A DNA stretch of 55,725 nt from a virus, in IMG/VR virus record IMGVR_UViG_3300046001_005126, positions 1 through 55,725 of that record. One strand, written 5' to 3'. This document shows, one piece after another, positions 31,252 to 39,019 of this stretch (position 1 is its first letter; the number at the start of each line of letters is the position of its first letter). Both the position numbers and the translations under genes were made by a program. A model generated the notes under the pieces. It did no database searches, was not told the DNA's origin, and saw only the letters and a list, made by a program, of their open reading frames with translations.

Positions 31252-31312
31252 CCACTGCCCGGGCCATGGTGTGATTCCTTCGCACTTCCATGGAGACGCC
31301 CCCGGGCAGTGG
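31252..31312. other. Long perfect inverted repeat with inner hairpins
   Basis: CCACTGCCCGGG (31252-31263) and its exact complement (31301-31312) enclose a second pair, CCATGG at 31264-31269 and 31288-31293, and a third short stem around GTGTGA/TCGCAC with a 5-base loop. No T-run follows, so it is not a standard terminator. It sits between the membrane protein and the holin-like gene and may be a structured RNA that times lysis gene expression. Confidence 0.6.
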
Positions 31313-31337
31313 CAACCACATTTTCAGGAGATCTGTC

Positions 31338-31541
31338 GTGAATAACGCGAGCTGGAAAACAACCGCCGCCGGCATCGTCGCGGCGTTAAGCATTCTCCTT
31401 CATCAGGCGAATGCATATCTGGACACAGACCCGAAGACAGTCTTCGACCTGACTCAGGTCATTGCTGCGTTTGGGATGCTGTGGATGGGAATCTCTGCTC
31501 GGGACAACAACGTCACGAGCGAAAAGGCAAAGGCAAAGTAG
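31338..31541 (+). CDS. Holin-like small membrane protein, 67 aa (GTG start)
   Basis: RBS AGGAG. One or two hydrophobic stretches (T-A-A-G-I-V-A-A-L-S-I-L-L near 8-21, and V-I-A-A-F-G-M-L-W-M-G-I near 41-52), then a polar end S-A-R-D-N-N-V-T-S-E-K. This W-K-T-T...G and A-R-D-N-N-x-T-S-E ending is very common in small phage membrane proteins annotated as holin or holin-adjacent. It lies next to the exported genes. Confidence 0.65.
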   Translation: MNNASWKTTAAGIVAALSILLHQANAYLDTDPKTVFDLTQVIAAFGMLWMGISARDNNVTSEKAKAK

Positions 31542-31565
31542 TTTCACAGTTCAGAAAGGCGTCTC

Positions 31566-31922
31566 ATGAACAATTTGAACAAGCAAGCTCGGCTTGCAGC
31601 GGATCGCGTCGACTCTTCAGTCGGGCTCGATCCAATTACGATCCTCACGATCATCACTCAGGTTCTTCCGTTCCTGACTTCGTGCTGGAACAGGAATGAT
31701 TCTCCGGATCCGGCGGAATCGAAGAAGAAGTTGCAGGCGTATGCTGAGAAAAGTCCGCAGGCACTGCTGAAACGAACGGCACGACGTGTTCGTTCGGAAG
31801 CCGACGAGAAACTGACCAAACTGGAATCCTTTGATATCGCCAGGGCGATTATCGAGCAGGCGTTGTCTGCAGACGAAGAGACGGTCGCAGCCTGCTGCGC
31901 GGAAGCACCGGAGGGGCTATGA
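31566..31922 (+). CDS. Hypothetical protein with one membrane segment, 118 aa
   Basis: A hydrophobic segment (I-T-I-L-T-I-I-T-Q-V-L-P-F-L near 24-37) is followed by a Lys/Glu/Ala-rich helical tail. It lies between the holin-like gene and an exported protein, which it overlaps by four bases. Could be a spanin-like or lysis accessory protein; no motif recognised. Confidence 0.55.
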   Translation: MNNLNKQARLAADRVDSSVGLDPITILTIITQVLPFLTSCWNRNDSPDPAESKKKLQAYAEKSPQALLKRTARRVRSEADEKLTKLESFDIARAIIEQALSADEETVAACCAEAPEGL

Positions 31923-32788
31923 GAGAGTCATTTGCAGTCTTGGCTGCTTTTATGGGCTTGCTCCTCGCTACAGTTCAGGACGAACCCGCAGTTCTGAAGC
32001 CTGCTCCCGACAAGATCAGCGAAGCCCCACAGATTATTTTCCCGACGATCCCGGTGATCGACGAGAAAGACATCCCTGAAGAAGACCTGCCAGTTCCGGT
32101 TCCGCGCCCGAAGCGAGGCCCAGAATTCGTCTCGAAACTGAATGAAGAGACGTGGCTTGTTATTGAATCACCGGGACCGCTGATGATCTTTGACTTTCCG
32201 GAAGGACTGGTCGAGATTGATTCCGACGACGGCGCACGACCGATGAAAGTCAAAGGGAAGTTCGCCGACGGCACTGGCAAGGTCGAGACACGCACATTCA
32301 CGAGCAAGCATCTGTACTTCGTTAATGCGGTGAAGTCGGGCCAGATGGAAATGCTGATCATCCCAGAGGGAGCGATCAGTAAGACGCAGTCCCAGCGACA
32401 TAAGATCGTCGTCATGGGGCAAGGTCCGATTCCTCCGCCGGATCCCGATCCAATACCAGATCCCGATCCTGTACCTGTTCCGACAGGCAATGTGGTCATC
32501 GCGATTGTCGAGGACGCGCAGAATAGAAAGCCTGATACGGCGATTCTTTTGAATGCGATGGCGAGTTGGAATTCCCTGAAAGACGCTGGTAACGACTGGC
32601 GTCTTTATGACGTTGCAACCAGCGAGTCAAAAGGGAAGCAGGCAGTTGAAGATGCGAAGTCTTCCGAGTTGCCGGCGATGATCATTCGCGACAAGGAGAC
32701 GGATAAGATCCTACGAGTGATTCCGTTGCCGAAAGATTTCGACTCGCTCAAAAGAATTCTTTCTGAACTGGGGGTGAAAGGTGTCTGA
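31919..32788 (+). CDS. Exported protein with Pro-Asp linker, 289 aa
   Basis: The N-terminus (M-R-E-S-F-A-V-L-A-A-F-M-G-L-L-L-A-T-V-Q) is a signal peptide. A Pro-rich stretch follows, then a beta domain (about 65-170), then a P-x-P-D-P-D repeat linker (about 175-193), and a C-terminal alpha/beta domain (about 196-289) with a P-A-M-I-I-R-D strand in thioredoxin-like order. Not recognised. Coupled to a cysteine protease and a thioredoxin. Confidence 0.55.
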   Translation: MRESFAVLAAFMGLLLATVQDEPAVLKPAPDKISEAPQIIFPTIPVIDEKDIPEEDLPVPVPRPKRGPEFVSKLNEETWLVIESPGPLMIFDFPEGLVEIDSDDGARPMKVKGKFADGTGKVETRTFTSKHLYFVNAVKSGQMEMLIIPEGAISKTQSQRHKIVVMGQGPIPPPDPDPIPDPDPVPVPTGNVVIAIVEDAQNRKPDTAILLNAMASWNSLKDAGNDWRLYDVATSESKGKQAVEDAKSSELPAMIIRDKETDKILRVIPLPKDFDSLKRILSELGVKGV

Positions 32789-33587
32789 GGAAATCGAACA
32801 GATCATTGATGAGACTGGCGAAACACGCCGACTCGGATCTCTGGCTCCTCAGGAGGGATTCGTATCGGCGTTCAACACGTTTGAGCAGGAACATCCTGTC
32901 TGGGACGACGCTGATATCAAACGAGTCGTGACGAACTCAGACAGAACTCCGCGCCGAGTCCTGTTTGCAAAAGAGTGGATTCAGAACCAGAAAAGCCACG
33001 GATCCTGCAACGGATACGCGGCTTCTGGCGCTTTGGCGAAAGCTCGCTTCCTGCGAGGGATTCAGGATAAGCTGAAGCTCTCTGGAGCGTTCATCTACTC
33101 GCTCATCAACGGTGGGCAGGATAACGGTTCTGCTCTGGAGAGCGGACTGAAGGTTATTGGCACTCACGGAGCCCCACCAGAGGCTCTGGTTCCGTGGAAC
33201 ATGATTTACCCCAAGCAGCAGCCATCAAACGCCAAGGCAGAAGCCCTGAAGCACCGTGGGCTGAAGTGCTACGCTGTACAGACGAAGCAGGGATTCCGAA
33301 CGGCTCTAGCCGCTGGGTTCCCTGTGATCGTGGCTGTTCAGGCCGGATCGAAGTTTCAGCGACTGAATGCCCAGGGGATTGCCTCGGCGGATTCAGGCGG
33401 CGGCAACCATGCGATCCACTGCGACGACATCCGGATTGTTGGCGGGCAGGAAGTTTACGACTCCTGCAATTCATGGGACGTGACTTACGGAGACCAAGGG
33501 CGAGCATTCCTGACGTGGGATTCGTTTGCCCAGACCTTCGGTCGGCATACGTTTTACGCCGTCGCGAGTACCGAAGAAAAGGATTAG
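32781..33587 (+). CDS. Papain-like (C1A) cysteine peptidase
   Basis: 268 residues, GTG start. Catalytic set visible: oxyanion Gln near Q70, nucleophile C76 in S-H-G-S-C-N-G-Y-A, His H210 in G-G-G-N-H-A-I-H, and N230 in S-C-N-S-W-D. All four in order is strong evidence for an active C1 fold. No signal peptide. In phages such proteases may trim virion proteins, act in the tail, or attack host proteins; here it lies in the exported/lysis-like block. Confidence 0.88.
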   Translation: MSEEIEQIIDETGETRRLGSLAPQEGFVSAFNTFEQEHPVWDDADIKRVVTNSDRTPRRVLFAKEWIQNQKSHGSCNGYAASGALAKARFLRGIQDKLKLSGAFIYSLINGGQDNGSALESGLKVIGTHGAPPEALVPWNMIYPKQQPSNAKAEALKHRGLKCYAVQTKQGFRTALAAGFPVIVAVQAGSKFQRLNAQGIASADSGGGNHAIHCDDIRIVGGQEVYDSCNSWDVTYGDQGRAFLTWDSFAQTFGRHTFYAVASTEEKD

Positions 33588-33589
33588 TC

Positions 33590-34186
33590 ATGCAAAACGT
33601 CGTCTTCCTGCTTCTGTGCTGTCTTTCCGGGCCTCCGGAGATCTTCTCAGCCACCGGCGTTTACGCTGAAAAACCGAAAGCGACTCCTGCTCCGTACCTG
33701 CTCATGTTCACCGCAGAATGGTGCGGACCATGTCAGGCGTGGAAAAAGTCCGGGAAGAAAAAGCAGATCGAGGAAGCCGGCGTTTCCGTGACTTTCGTCG
33801 ACATCGACAAGAATCCAGAGTACCGGATCGTGGGAGGACCGCTTCCAGCAGTGGATCGGTTCCCGACGTTCTGGCTTATGATCCCGCCCAACCAGAAGCC
33901 GGTCAAGGTGTGGGTCGGAACAGTTTCGCACTTGGATGTGCGGGCGAATTTGCGAATCCGCAGGTCAAAGGAAGATCTGGACAAATGGGTTCGCAGTAAT
34001 TACACCGAGCAAACCACGTTAAAGATGGGTATGAAAAACAATTCGGAAGTCTGGAATCATCTTACAGATGGGACGGAAGGGACGCATGTTTTCACAAAAG
34101 AGCAGATTTCAGGGCTTGATTTATGGGTTGCCTTAGCACTTCATGACGCTTTGCATTCCGGAAAGCTGACTCCGTTTGTAGACTGA
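33590..34186 (+). CDS. Exported thioredoxin-fold protein
   Basis: 198 residues with a signal peptide (M-Q-N-V-V-F-L-L-L-C-C-L-S, possibly a lipobox-like Cys). The redox site W-C-G-P-C (C45, C48) is the canonical thioredoxin motif; D-I-D-K-N-P-E follows and F-P-T-F-W supplies the cis-Pro. The C-terminal 60 residues are extra. Oxidoreductase outside the cytoplasm: it could form or repair disulfides in the many Cys-rich tail proteins. Confidence 0.85.
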   Translation: MQNVVFLLLCCLSGPPEIFSATGVYAEKPKATPAPYLLMFTAEWCGPCQAWKKSGKKKQIEEAGVSVTFVDIDKNPEYRIVGGPLPAVDRFPTFWLMIPPNQKPVKVWVGTVSHLDVRANLRIRRSKEDLDKWVRSNYTEQTTLKMGMKNNSEVWNHLTDGTEGTHVFTKEQISGLDLWVALALHDALHSGKLTPFVD

Positions 34187-34199
34187 GCAGGGTTCCGCC

Positions 34200-34820
34200 A
34201 TGGCAATGCTGGCTTTTTGCTCAGGAAATGGAATCCAAGATGTGGATGAACTTGAAAACCTTTTCAATAAACTGGTTGGGCTTTGGGGAATCCTGCTTGG
34301 TTGTGGTGGTGCCCTTCTTGCCGGTCACAAGTGGATCCGCCAGTGGTGCCGTACTGTCAGTCGTGCTATGCGGTTTTCTGTCGCTATGCATACTCATTTC
34401 GGTGCTAACCCCGCAGCTTCAGTTATTGAGTCACTCCGCGAGCATACACGCGACGGCGCTATTCGAGAGATCCGTCTCACACTTCTCGAAGAAAGCCTGG
34501 GAGCGGGAATCTACCTCTGCCATCCCGACACAGGTTCCTGCTTTAAGTGCAACACAGCCCTCTCTGAGTTGTGGGGAGTCGACCAAGTGTCTTTCTGTGA
34601 GTTTGGTTGGCTTTCCGCAGTTATGCCAGACGACCGGCTTGCCGTCCACGAGCGTTGGATTTCGAGCGTTAGAAATAAAATCCCGTATGAATGTGAGTAC
34701 CGAATCAGAAACCAAAGGACAGGACGAGAGTTCCGAGTCGTAACTCGGGCATATCCGGCGGTATTGAAAGATGGTACGATTCTGTGCTACGTTGGGACTG
34801 TGGAAGAGATGAGGCACTGA
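34200..34820 (+). CDS. Membrane-anchored PAS-domain protein
   Basis: 206 residues. A hydrophobic segment (L-V-G-L-W-G-I-L-L-G-C-G-G-A-L-L-A-G, about 25-42) is followed by a PAS domain (about 100-203) of the PAS_3 kind: I-Y-L-C-H-P-D-T-G, N-T-A-L-S-E-L-W-G, P-D-D-R-L-A-V-H-E-R-W, then Y-E-C-E-Y-R-I-R-N and a Y-V-G-T-V-E-E-M ending. No kinase, GGDEF or HTH domain is attached, so it is a free sensor or adaptor. PAS proteins are rare in phages. Confidence 0.8.
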   Translation: MAMLAFCSGNGIQDVDELENLFNKLVGLWGILLGCGGALLAGHKWIRQWCRTVSRAMRFSVAMHTHFGANPAASVIESLREHTRDGAIREIRLTLLEESLGAGIYLCHPDTGSCFKCNTALSELWGVDQVSFCEFGWLSAVMPDDRLAVHERWISSVRNKIPYECEYRIRNQRTGREFRVVTRAYPAVLKDGTILCYVGTVEEMRH

Positions 34821-34832
34821 GGATAAGTAAAC

Positions 34833-34849
34833 GCGGATCGTTGATCCGC
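34833..34849. other. Short perfect hairpin
   Basis: GCGGATC and GATCCGC (7 bp) with a 3-base loop, 12 bases after the PAS gene stop. No T-run follows, so it is a weak terminator at best; it could protect a processed 3' end. Confidence 0.4.
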
Positions 34850-34922
34850 TCACATTCGGGTAAGTTCGAAAAACACAGGAAAGACAGTCGAAAACCGACT
34901 CCGCTGCTCATTGAGAGAAATC

Positions 34923-35777
34923 ATGTCTGATCCAGTACCATCATCAGCAATTTATGACGCGACCACCGGCGGACGGTCTGTGATCGTAGTGGCCGGAGGC
35001 TCTGATGGTGACGTGCTGACGCGACAGTCGGATGGCACGTATCTGCCGCAGGCTCCAAGTGCAGGCGGTGGAAATTCGTTTGAGACGATACGACCAGCAA
35101 TCGGAGGCACGAACGGTACAGCAGTCGTGGCGGAGTCGGGCACTGATACACTGACTCTCGATACCGGCTGCGGAATGACGATCACTGGAGACGCGGCGAG
35201 TGACAAAATCACACTGAATGCGTTTGGTGAAGAAGAACCAATTGCTGCGTTTCTCGGTTCGATTTACGAAACAATGCCGGGGATCATCGCAACAGGTACT
35301 GCATTGGGAATAACGGCTAACCGAAAGTATTTAATTCCTTGGAAATGCACTAAGCGCAGGACGATTACAGAAATTGGCGTTAGTGTCACGGCAGGAACAG
35401 CATCAAATATTCGACTAGGAATCAGAAATCGAAACGCCGCGACCGGAGAACCAACTACACTCGTCAGTGATTGCGGAGTCGTGTCTGGAGCGACAAACGG
35501 AAACAAGATTATTTCCAGTCTGTCTATTACTTTAGATCCCGGCTGGTACTACCTCGAAATGGTGTCTGACGCTGGCCCAGCGTTGCGAGCTGTTGCAAGT
35601 GCAACACTGCAATCGACAAACATGGGATTCCAGTTGGTATCAACGAACACCCACACGATGGTGAGCGGGCTTTATCGAGCTTTTACCTACGGATCGTTGC
35701 CGTCGGACGAAACCGGCCAAACTCAAACCAATCACCTTTCTGCGGCTGGTACACTGCCAGTGATTTTTGTGAGGTAG
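34923..35777 (+). CDS. Tail fibre-like protein, 284 aa
   Basis: Start at the ATG 34923. The first 100 residues are Gly/Thr/Ser-rich, with the T-L-T-L-D-T-G-C-G-M-T-I-T-G-D-A-A-S-D-K-like repeats seen in phage fibre stalks. The C-terminal 170 residues look like a compact beta domain (R-R-T-I-T-E-I-G-V-S-V-T-A-G-T; G-W-Y-Y-L-E-M-V) suitable for receptor binding. It begins a second fibre-type cluster far from the tail genes. Confidence 0.6.
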   Translation: MSDPVPSSAIYDATTGGRSVIVVAGGSDGDVLTRQSDGTYLPQAPSAGGGNSFETIRPAIGGTNGTAVVAESGTDTLTLDTGCGMTITGDAASDKITLNAFGEEEPIAAFLGSIYETMPGIIATGTALGITANRKYLIPWKCTKRRTITEIGVSVTAGTASNIRLGIRNRNAATGEPTTLVSDCGVVSGATNGNKIISSLSITLDPGWYYLEMVSDAGPALRAVASATLQSTNMGFQLVSTNTHTMVSGLYRAFTYGSLPSDETGQTQTNHLSAAGTLPVIFVR

Positions 35778-35780
35778 CAC

Positions 35781-36218
35781 ATGCCAGCAGCGATCCATGA
35801 AAAAACCGATGCAGTCACCGGAGAGACATCTCAATTCGTGATTCCGTGGACTGCGGAAACGGCAAAAGAGCGACTGAAGGAATTGCGATTTGCACGCGAA
35901 ACCGCAGGCGTGGTTGTCGATGGCGTTCCGATCAGCACGGAGCGAGGAGACCACAGGAACACAATGCTTTCGCTGGCTCTGGCTGGCTCACAAAGCCCAT
36001 CAATGCAAGTGCCGTTTAAACTCGCTGACGGTTCGTTCATAGTCATGTCAGGTGCTTTTGCATCAGCCGCATGGCAGTTCGGTCAGTCGTACGTGGCTCA
36101 ATGTTTCTCTGTCGAAGGGGCCGCCTCAGCAGCGATTGACGCAGCACAATCTGACGCAGAGATCGACGCGATTTTTGGCGGTCTGGAATGGCCTGGGCAG
36201 GAGTTTAGCACGACATGA
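35781..36218 (+). CDS. DUF4376-like fibre-associated protein, 145 aa
   Basis: The order R-E-T-A-G-V-V-V-D-G-V-P-I-S-T-E-R (residues about 38-54), followed by an F-K-L-A-D-G-S-F strand, a helical A-S-A-A-W-Q-F-G-Q-S-Y-V-A-Q-C-F and an A-I-D-A-A-Q-S-D-A-E-I-D-A-I-F end, fits the DUF4376 domain often found in or beside phage tail-fibre proteins. Function: fibre structure or assembly, inferred. Confidence 0.7.
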   Translation: MPAAIHEKTDAVTGETSQFVIPWTAETAKERLKELRFARETAGVVVDGVPISTERGDHRNTMLSLALAGSQSPSMQVPFKLADGSFIVMSGAFASAAWQFGQSYVAQCFSVEGAASAAIDAAQSDAEIDAIFGGLEWPGQEFSTT

Positions 36219-36985
36219 CGACTCAGACGGTACAAATCCACACTTTTGACTACGGGGCTTCGCTGAGCAGTGCGACGCTTCGCAACGTGGCTGATGATAC
36301 CCTCGAAGCGACTGCGGACAGCGTCAATGAGGTGACTGCTGATTCAGGGCTATACGCTGCGGTATTCAGTGAAGTGTCAGTGATCGCAGCCGGTGAGTAT
36401 CGGTTGCGGGCAGTCGTCGGCGGTCAACCGATAAATCGCTACGTGACTCTCTCAGGGACCGATGGCGAAGTTGTTCAAGCCAGATCGGAAAGACTAGCGG
36501 TACTGGACTCCGCTGCTCGTGTTACATTAGCTGCGTCACAACCGGATTACGACCTGCCAACCAACGCGGAACTCAATGCGGCTTTGGCAGCATCAGACGA
36601 CGCAACTTTGGCGGCAATCGCTGCCGAAGCGGTCAAGACATCAGCGATCAAAGCGAAAACTGACAATCTCCCGACAGATCCGGCTGACCAATCCCTCCTT
36701 GAGGCAGCAATCACAGCAGCAACTTCTCCGCTGGCGACCCCGGCTCAGGTGAATGCTCAGGTGCTGGATGTTCTGTCGGTCGACACATTCTCCGAGTTGA
36801 CTGCTCCTCCGGCGGCAACGAGTAGCCTGAAGGACAAGATCACTTGGTTGTTCATGTACGCTCGCAACAAGGTTACACAGACGGCGATCGCAAGAACCCT
36901 GTACCGCGACGACACGACCACCGTTGCAGGAACCTCAACGACTTCCGATAACGGGACGACATTCACGAAGGGTGAGGACGCATGA
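36215..36985 (+). CDS. Virion-associated fibre/baseplate-type protein, 256 aa
   Basis: ATGA overlap. Beta-type N-terminus, then an Ala/Asp helical middle with I-K-A-K-T-D-N-L-P near 151, and a L-F-M-Y-A-R-N-K-V-T-Q-T segment near the end, followed by a Thr-rich tail with D-N-G-T-T-F-T-K-G. The I-K-A-K-T-D-N-L-P element and this ending are familiar from phage minor-tail and fibre-base proteins. No exact family recalled. Confidence 0.6.
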   Translation: MTTQTVQIHTFDYGASLSSATLRNVADDTLEATADSVNEVTADSGLYAAVFSEVSVIAAGEYRLRAVVGGQPINRYVTLSGTDGEVVQARSERLAVLDSAARVTLAASQPDYDLPTNAELNAALAASDDATLAAIAAEAVKTSAIKAKTDNLPTDPADQSLLEAAITAATSPLATPAQVNAQVLDVLSVDTFSELTAPPAATSSLKDKITWLFMYARNKVTQTAIARTLYRDDTTTVAGTSTTSDNGTTFTKGEDA

Positions 36986-37248
36986 CGACCACAGCAGCAA
37001 AACGCAGCGCTGCCGCTGGGGTTGCGCTGCCGGGATTCGTTACGATCCCATTCGCGAATGGAACTGACGACCAAACATCTCGATGGCACGGAGCATTCTG
37101 TTACTTCCTTGGTTCGGAACAGACTGCAGTCCCAGCGGTCGGCTGGACGGTGTCTGGACGCGAGCGAGTCTTTAGTGCAGAATCTGTGTCTCGAGTATTC
37201 GCGGCGTCTCGCAATCCTCGGGTATGGCGATTCAGGGAGAGAACGTGA
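36982..37248 (+). CDS. Hypothetical fibre-region protein, 88 aa
   Basis: ATGA overlap with the previous gene and one-base overlap with the next. Sequence is Ala/Val/Arg-rich, with G-F-V-T-I-P-F-A-N-G-T in the middle and an Arg-rich end. Function unknown; the setting points to the virion. Confidence 0.5.
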   Translation: MTTTAAKRSAAAGVALPGFVTIPFANGTDDQTSRWHGAFCYFLGSEQTAVPAVGWTVSGRERVFSAESVSRVFAASRNPRVWRFRERT

Positions 37249-37616
37249 TGTCGGAATATCCGGATTGCTACGAGTCCAGCAACGTGCTGTGCAAGCACAG
37301 TCGCGCGACGATCACAGTTTACCTCGACCTGAACAAGAGACTGCCGCCTGACGTAACGGTGTCGAATCCTACGGCAGATCCTGTCGACGCGACACTGACC
37401 ATTACTAATGTGGACACGATCGACGTGGACACAGTTGTCGAATCAGATTCGGGATGCAGTGGGCTCACCCTGATCGCAGGCCGAGCGATTCAAATGACGA
37501 TCGCCGGCGGAGCCTCCTCAGACGACGAATCAATCGTGACGGTCGGCTTCGACATCAGTAACGGCGACGAGGATTATCTGGACTGCCGGATTCTGGTGGG
37601 TGGAGTCGGCGCATAA
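37248..37616 (+). CDS. Hypothetical fibre-region protein, 122 aa
   Basis: The ATG at 37248 after GGGAGA is preferred over 37224. Beta-rich, Asp/Thr/Val repeats (V-D-T-I-D-V-D-T-V-V-E-S-D-S) and several cysteines. Last gene of the plus-strand late block, facing the minus-strand block across a terminator. Confidence 0.55.
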   Translation: MSEYPDCYESSNVLCKHSRATITVYLDLNKRLPPDVTVSNPTADPVDATLTITNVDTIDVDTVVESDSGCSGLTLIAGRAIQMTIAGGASSDDESIVTVGFDISNGDEDYLDCRILVGGVGA

Positions 37617-37640
37617 AAACGGAGCCATCCTTGGCTCCGC
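37616..37640. terminator. Terminator between converging operons
   Basis: CGGAGCC (37620-37626) and GGCTCCG (37633-37639) pair around a 6-base loop. AAAA on the left gives a T-run when read leftward, so it ends the minus-strand operon; it may also slow the plus-strand transcript. Confidence 0.75.
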
Positions 37641-37657
37641 CGGACTCCGTTCGCGGA

Positions 37658-38488
37658 TTACTCTGCAGCAGAGTCGACGATGTTCAATCGCCCTGCATCA
37701 TGCATCCGCTGCAGTTCTTCCTTGTACTTCTCTTTGATCACGGAAGCCGTCGCAGGATCCAGAGTGCCCGTTCGCTGTGGAACAACGACCGAGTAATCCT
37801 TTCCTGATGCAGACTTCTCAACCTTCAATCCCAATGATACATACGCCATTGTGTGGGGGACGTTAAGCTGCCGGAAAAACTTCCGGATCGGCATGATCGA
37901 CGTTGGCCCAAGCTGGATCCGCAGCGGGAGAGCCTCAGCCTTTCGAAGAACGTAGAGGATCTGATAGTCCTTCGCCTTCTTGCCCTTCGATCCGGCCTTC
38001 GTTGAACTCCCGAACTCGCAGTAAGGCAGTTTGTTCGGGCCATCCCAGTAAAAGTACCGGACGGGATTCCCTTCCGCATCCTCACGCAGGGCTCCGGCTT
38101 CCCGGAGAACGTCTGCCGGCACTTCGTGATTTGGGAGAACATCCTGCATGTCCGCAGGAACTTCCGCCCAGGGGATATTCAGCCGAGCGTACTTCATGTC
38201 GTCAGAGACAAGCACAGGCTTGTCATCGGACGTTTCGTCGGCCTTCCAGAGAATCCCCTTCTGGCAACGGAACACGATCACGCCTTCGATCGCTGCCGTG
38301 GATTCCATCCCGTTAGCGCCGTTGATGGTCCAGAACATTCCACCACCGGACGGAGTTTTGACTCGGGGAAAGTCGGACTCCAGAAATCCTCCGCCATCGC
38401 CGTTTTCCAGCATTGCTGCTGCCAATTCGCTGCCATCGGCAAGAACTGAGAAATCGGACTTCTGATACTGCACGAGTGCTGTGGACAT
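37658..38488 (-). CDS. Conserved phage replication-region protein (P-S-G-G-G family)
   Basis: 276 residues from the ATG at 38488, preceded by GAAAGG. The N-terminal F-P-R-V-K-T-P-S-G-G-G, followed by I-E-G-V-I-V-F-R-C-Q-K-G and a middle section with L-R-I-Q-L-G-P-T-S-I-M-P-I-R-K-F-F-R-Q-L, matches a widespread phage and mobile-element family that I know only as a conserved protein of unknown function, found near replication or recombination genes. Members often carry a Cys cluster that is missing here. Confidence 0.7.
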   Translation of the reverse strand: MSTALVQYQKSDFSVLADGSELAAAMLENGDGGGFLESDFPRVKTPSGGGMFWTINGANGMESTAAIEGVIVFRCQKGILWKADETSDDKPVLVSDDMKYARLNIPWAEVPADMQDVLPNHEVPADVLREAGALREDAEGNPVRYFYWDGPNKLPYCEFGSSTKAGSKGKKAKDYQILYVLRKAEALPLRIQLGPTSIMPIRKFFRQLNVPHTMAYVSLGLKVEKSASGKDYSVVVPQRTGTLDPATASVIKEKYKEELQRMHDAGRLNIVDSAAE

Positions 38489-38535
38489 TGAACACCTTTC
38501 GAAAGGAAACATTGGGTACTGGCGATTTGCCAGAA

Positions 38536-38600
38536 TTGCGAGCGAGGATTCGAACCTCATTTAGCTTCAAGTCTGCCACCACGCAGAAGTCGACTCGCAA
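38536..38600 (-). other. tRNA-like element lacking a normal anticodon arm (65 nt)
   Basis: Read on the minus strand, TTGCGAG at the 5' end pairs with CTCGCAA at the 3' end (7 bp), and a T-arm with the consensus T-loop TTCGAAT sits in a 5-bp stem (one wobble). T follows at position 8 as in tRNAs. Only 34 bases lie between, folding into TCTGC/GCAGA with a 6-base loop, so D- and anticodon arms are not normal. No CCA follows. Remnant, tRNA mimic or chance; not annotated as a working tRNA. Confidence 0.4.
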
Positions 38601-38773
38601 AACAAGATCTGATGTTGAATCGAACAGCAATCCACAGTCTGCTTCATGGTCTGTGAATGACGCACCACGTCTCAGATCGATCCCGCAGAAACACGGCAGG
38701 GTACTCTCCTGCATACTGAAATTGCCGTCAGCGTCCTGTAGTTTGAACGACGTGTTTCTTTGGAAGACTAACG

Positions 38774-39019
38774 TCAGGCTGTTCTCCAGACCCTGACTTT
38801 CTTTTCGGACTTACCAATCTTCTCGATGCGGAACGACCAGTCTTTGTACTCGTCGTTCTTCTTGAACTGGCGAATGCAGGCATAGACTGTCTGGTACGAC
38901 GCATTGATATCGGCGGCATCGTCAACTTCCATCTGCTGGAAATTGTACTCGCGCGGACGACCGACACGAGCGGGATCCGGAGGAGTCAGCCCTTTGGTAA
39001 TCTTCATTTCAGAACTCAC
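38774..39019 (-). CDS. Small HTH-like DNA-binding protein, 81 aa
   Basis: GTG start overlapping the previous stop (GTGA); an ATG five codons in is an alternative. G-R-P-R-E-Y-N-F near 20 and the helix pair A-D-I-N-A-S-Y-Q-T-V-Y-A-C-I-R-Q-F, then a V-R-V-W-R-T-A end, fit a small winged-type DNA-binding protein of the sort phages carry near replication genes. Exact family not recalled. Confidence 0.55.
   Translation of the reverse strand: MSSEMKITKGLTPPDPARVGRPREYNFQQMEVDDAADINASYQTVYACIRQFKKNDEYKDWSFRIEKIGKSEKKVRVWRTA

Noticed and set aside
31975-32499. 174-codon minus-strand Gly/Ser-rich frame
   Set aside because: Reverse complement of the P-x-P-D-P-D linker region of an exported protein; no independent support.
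38536-38600. Phage attachment site in a tRNA gene
   Set aside because: No integrase or excisionase was recognised anywhere, and the element keeps a paired 5' acceptor half, which attP cores normally lack. Kept only as a tRNA-like element.
38313-38714. 133-codon minus-strand frame overlapping the P-S-G-G-G gene
   Set aside because: Overlaps a better-supported gene by 175 bases and runs through the tRNA-like element; no ribosome site.
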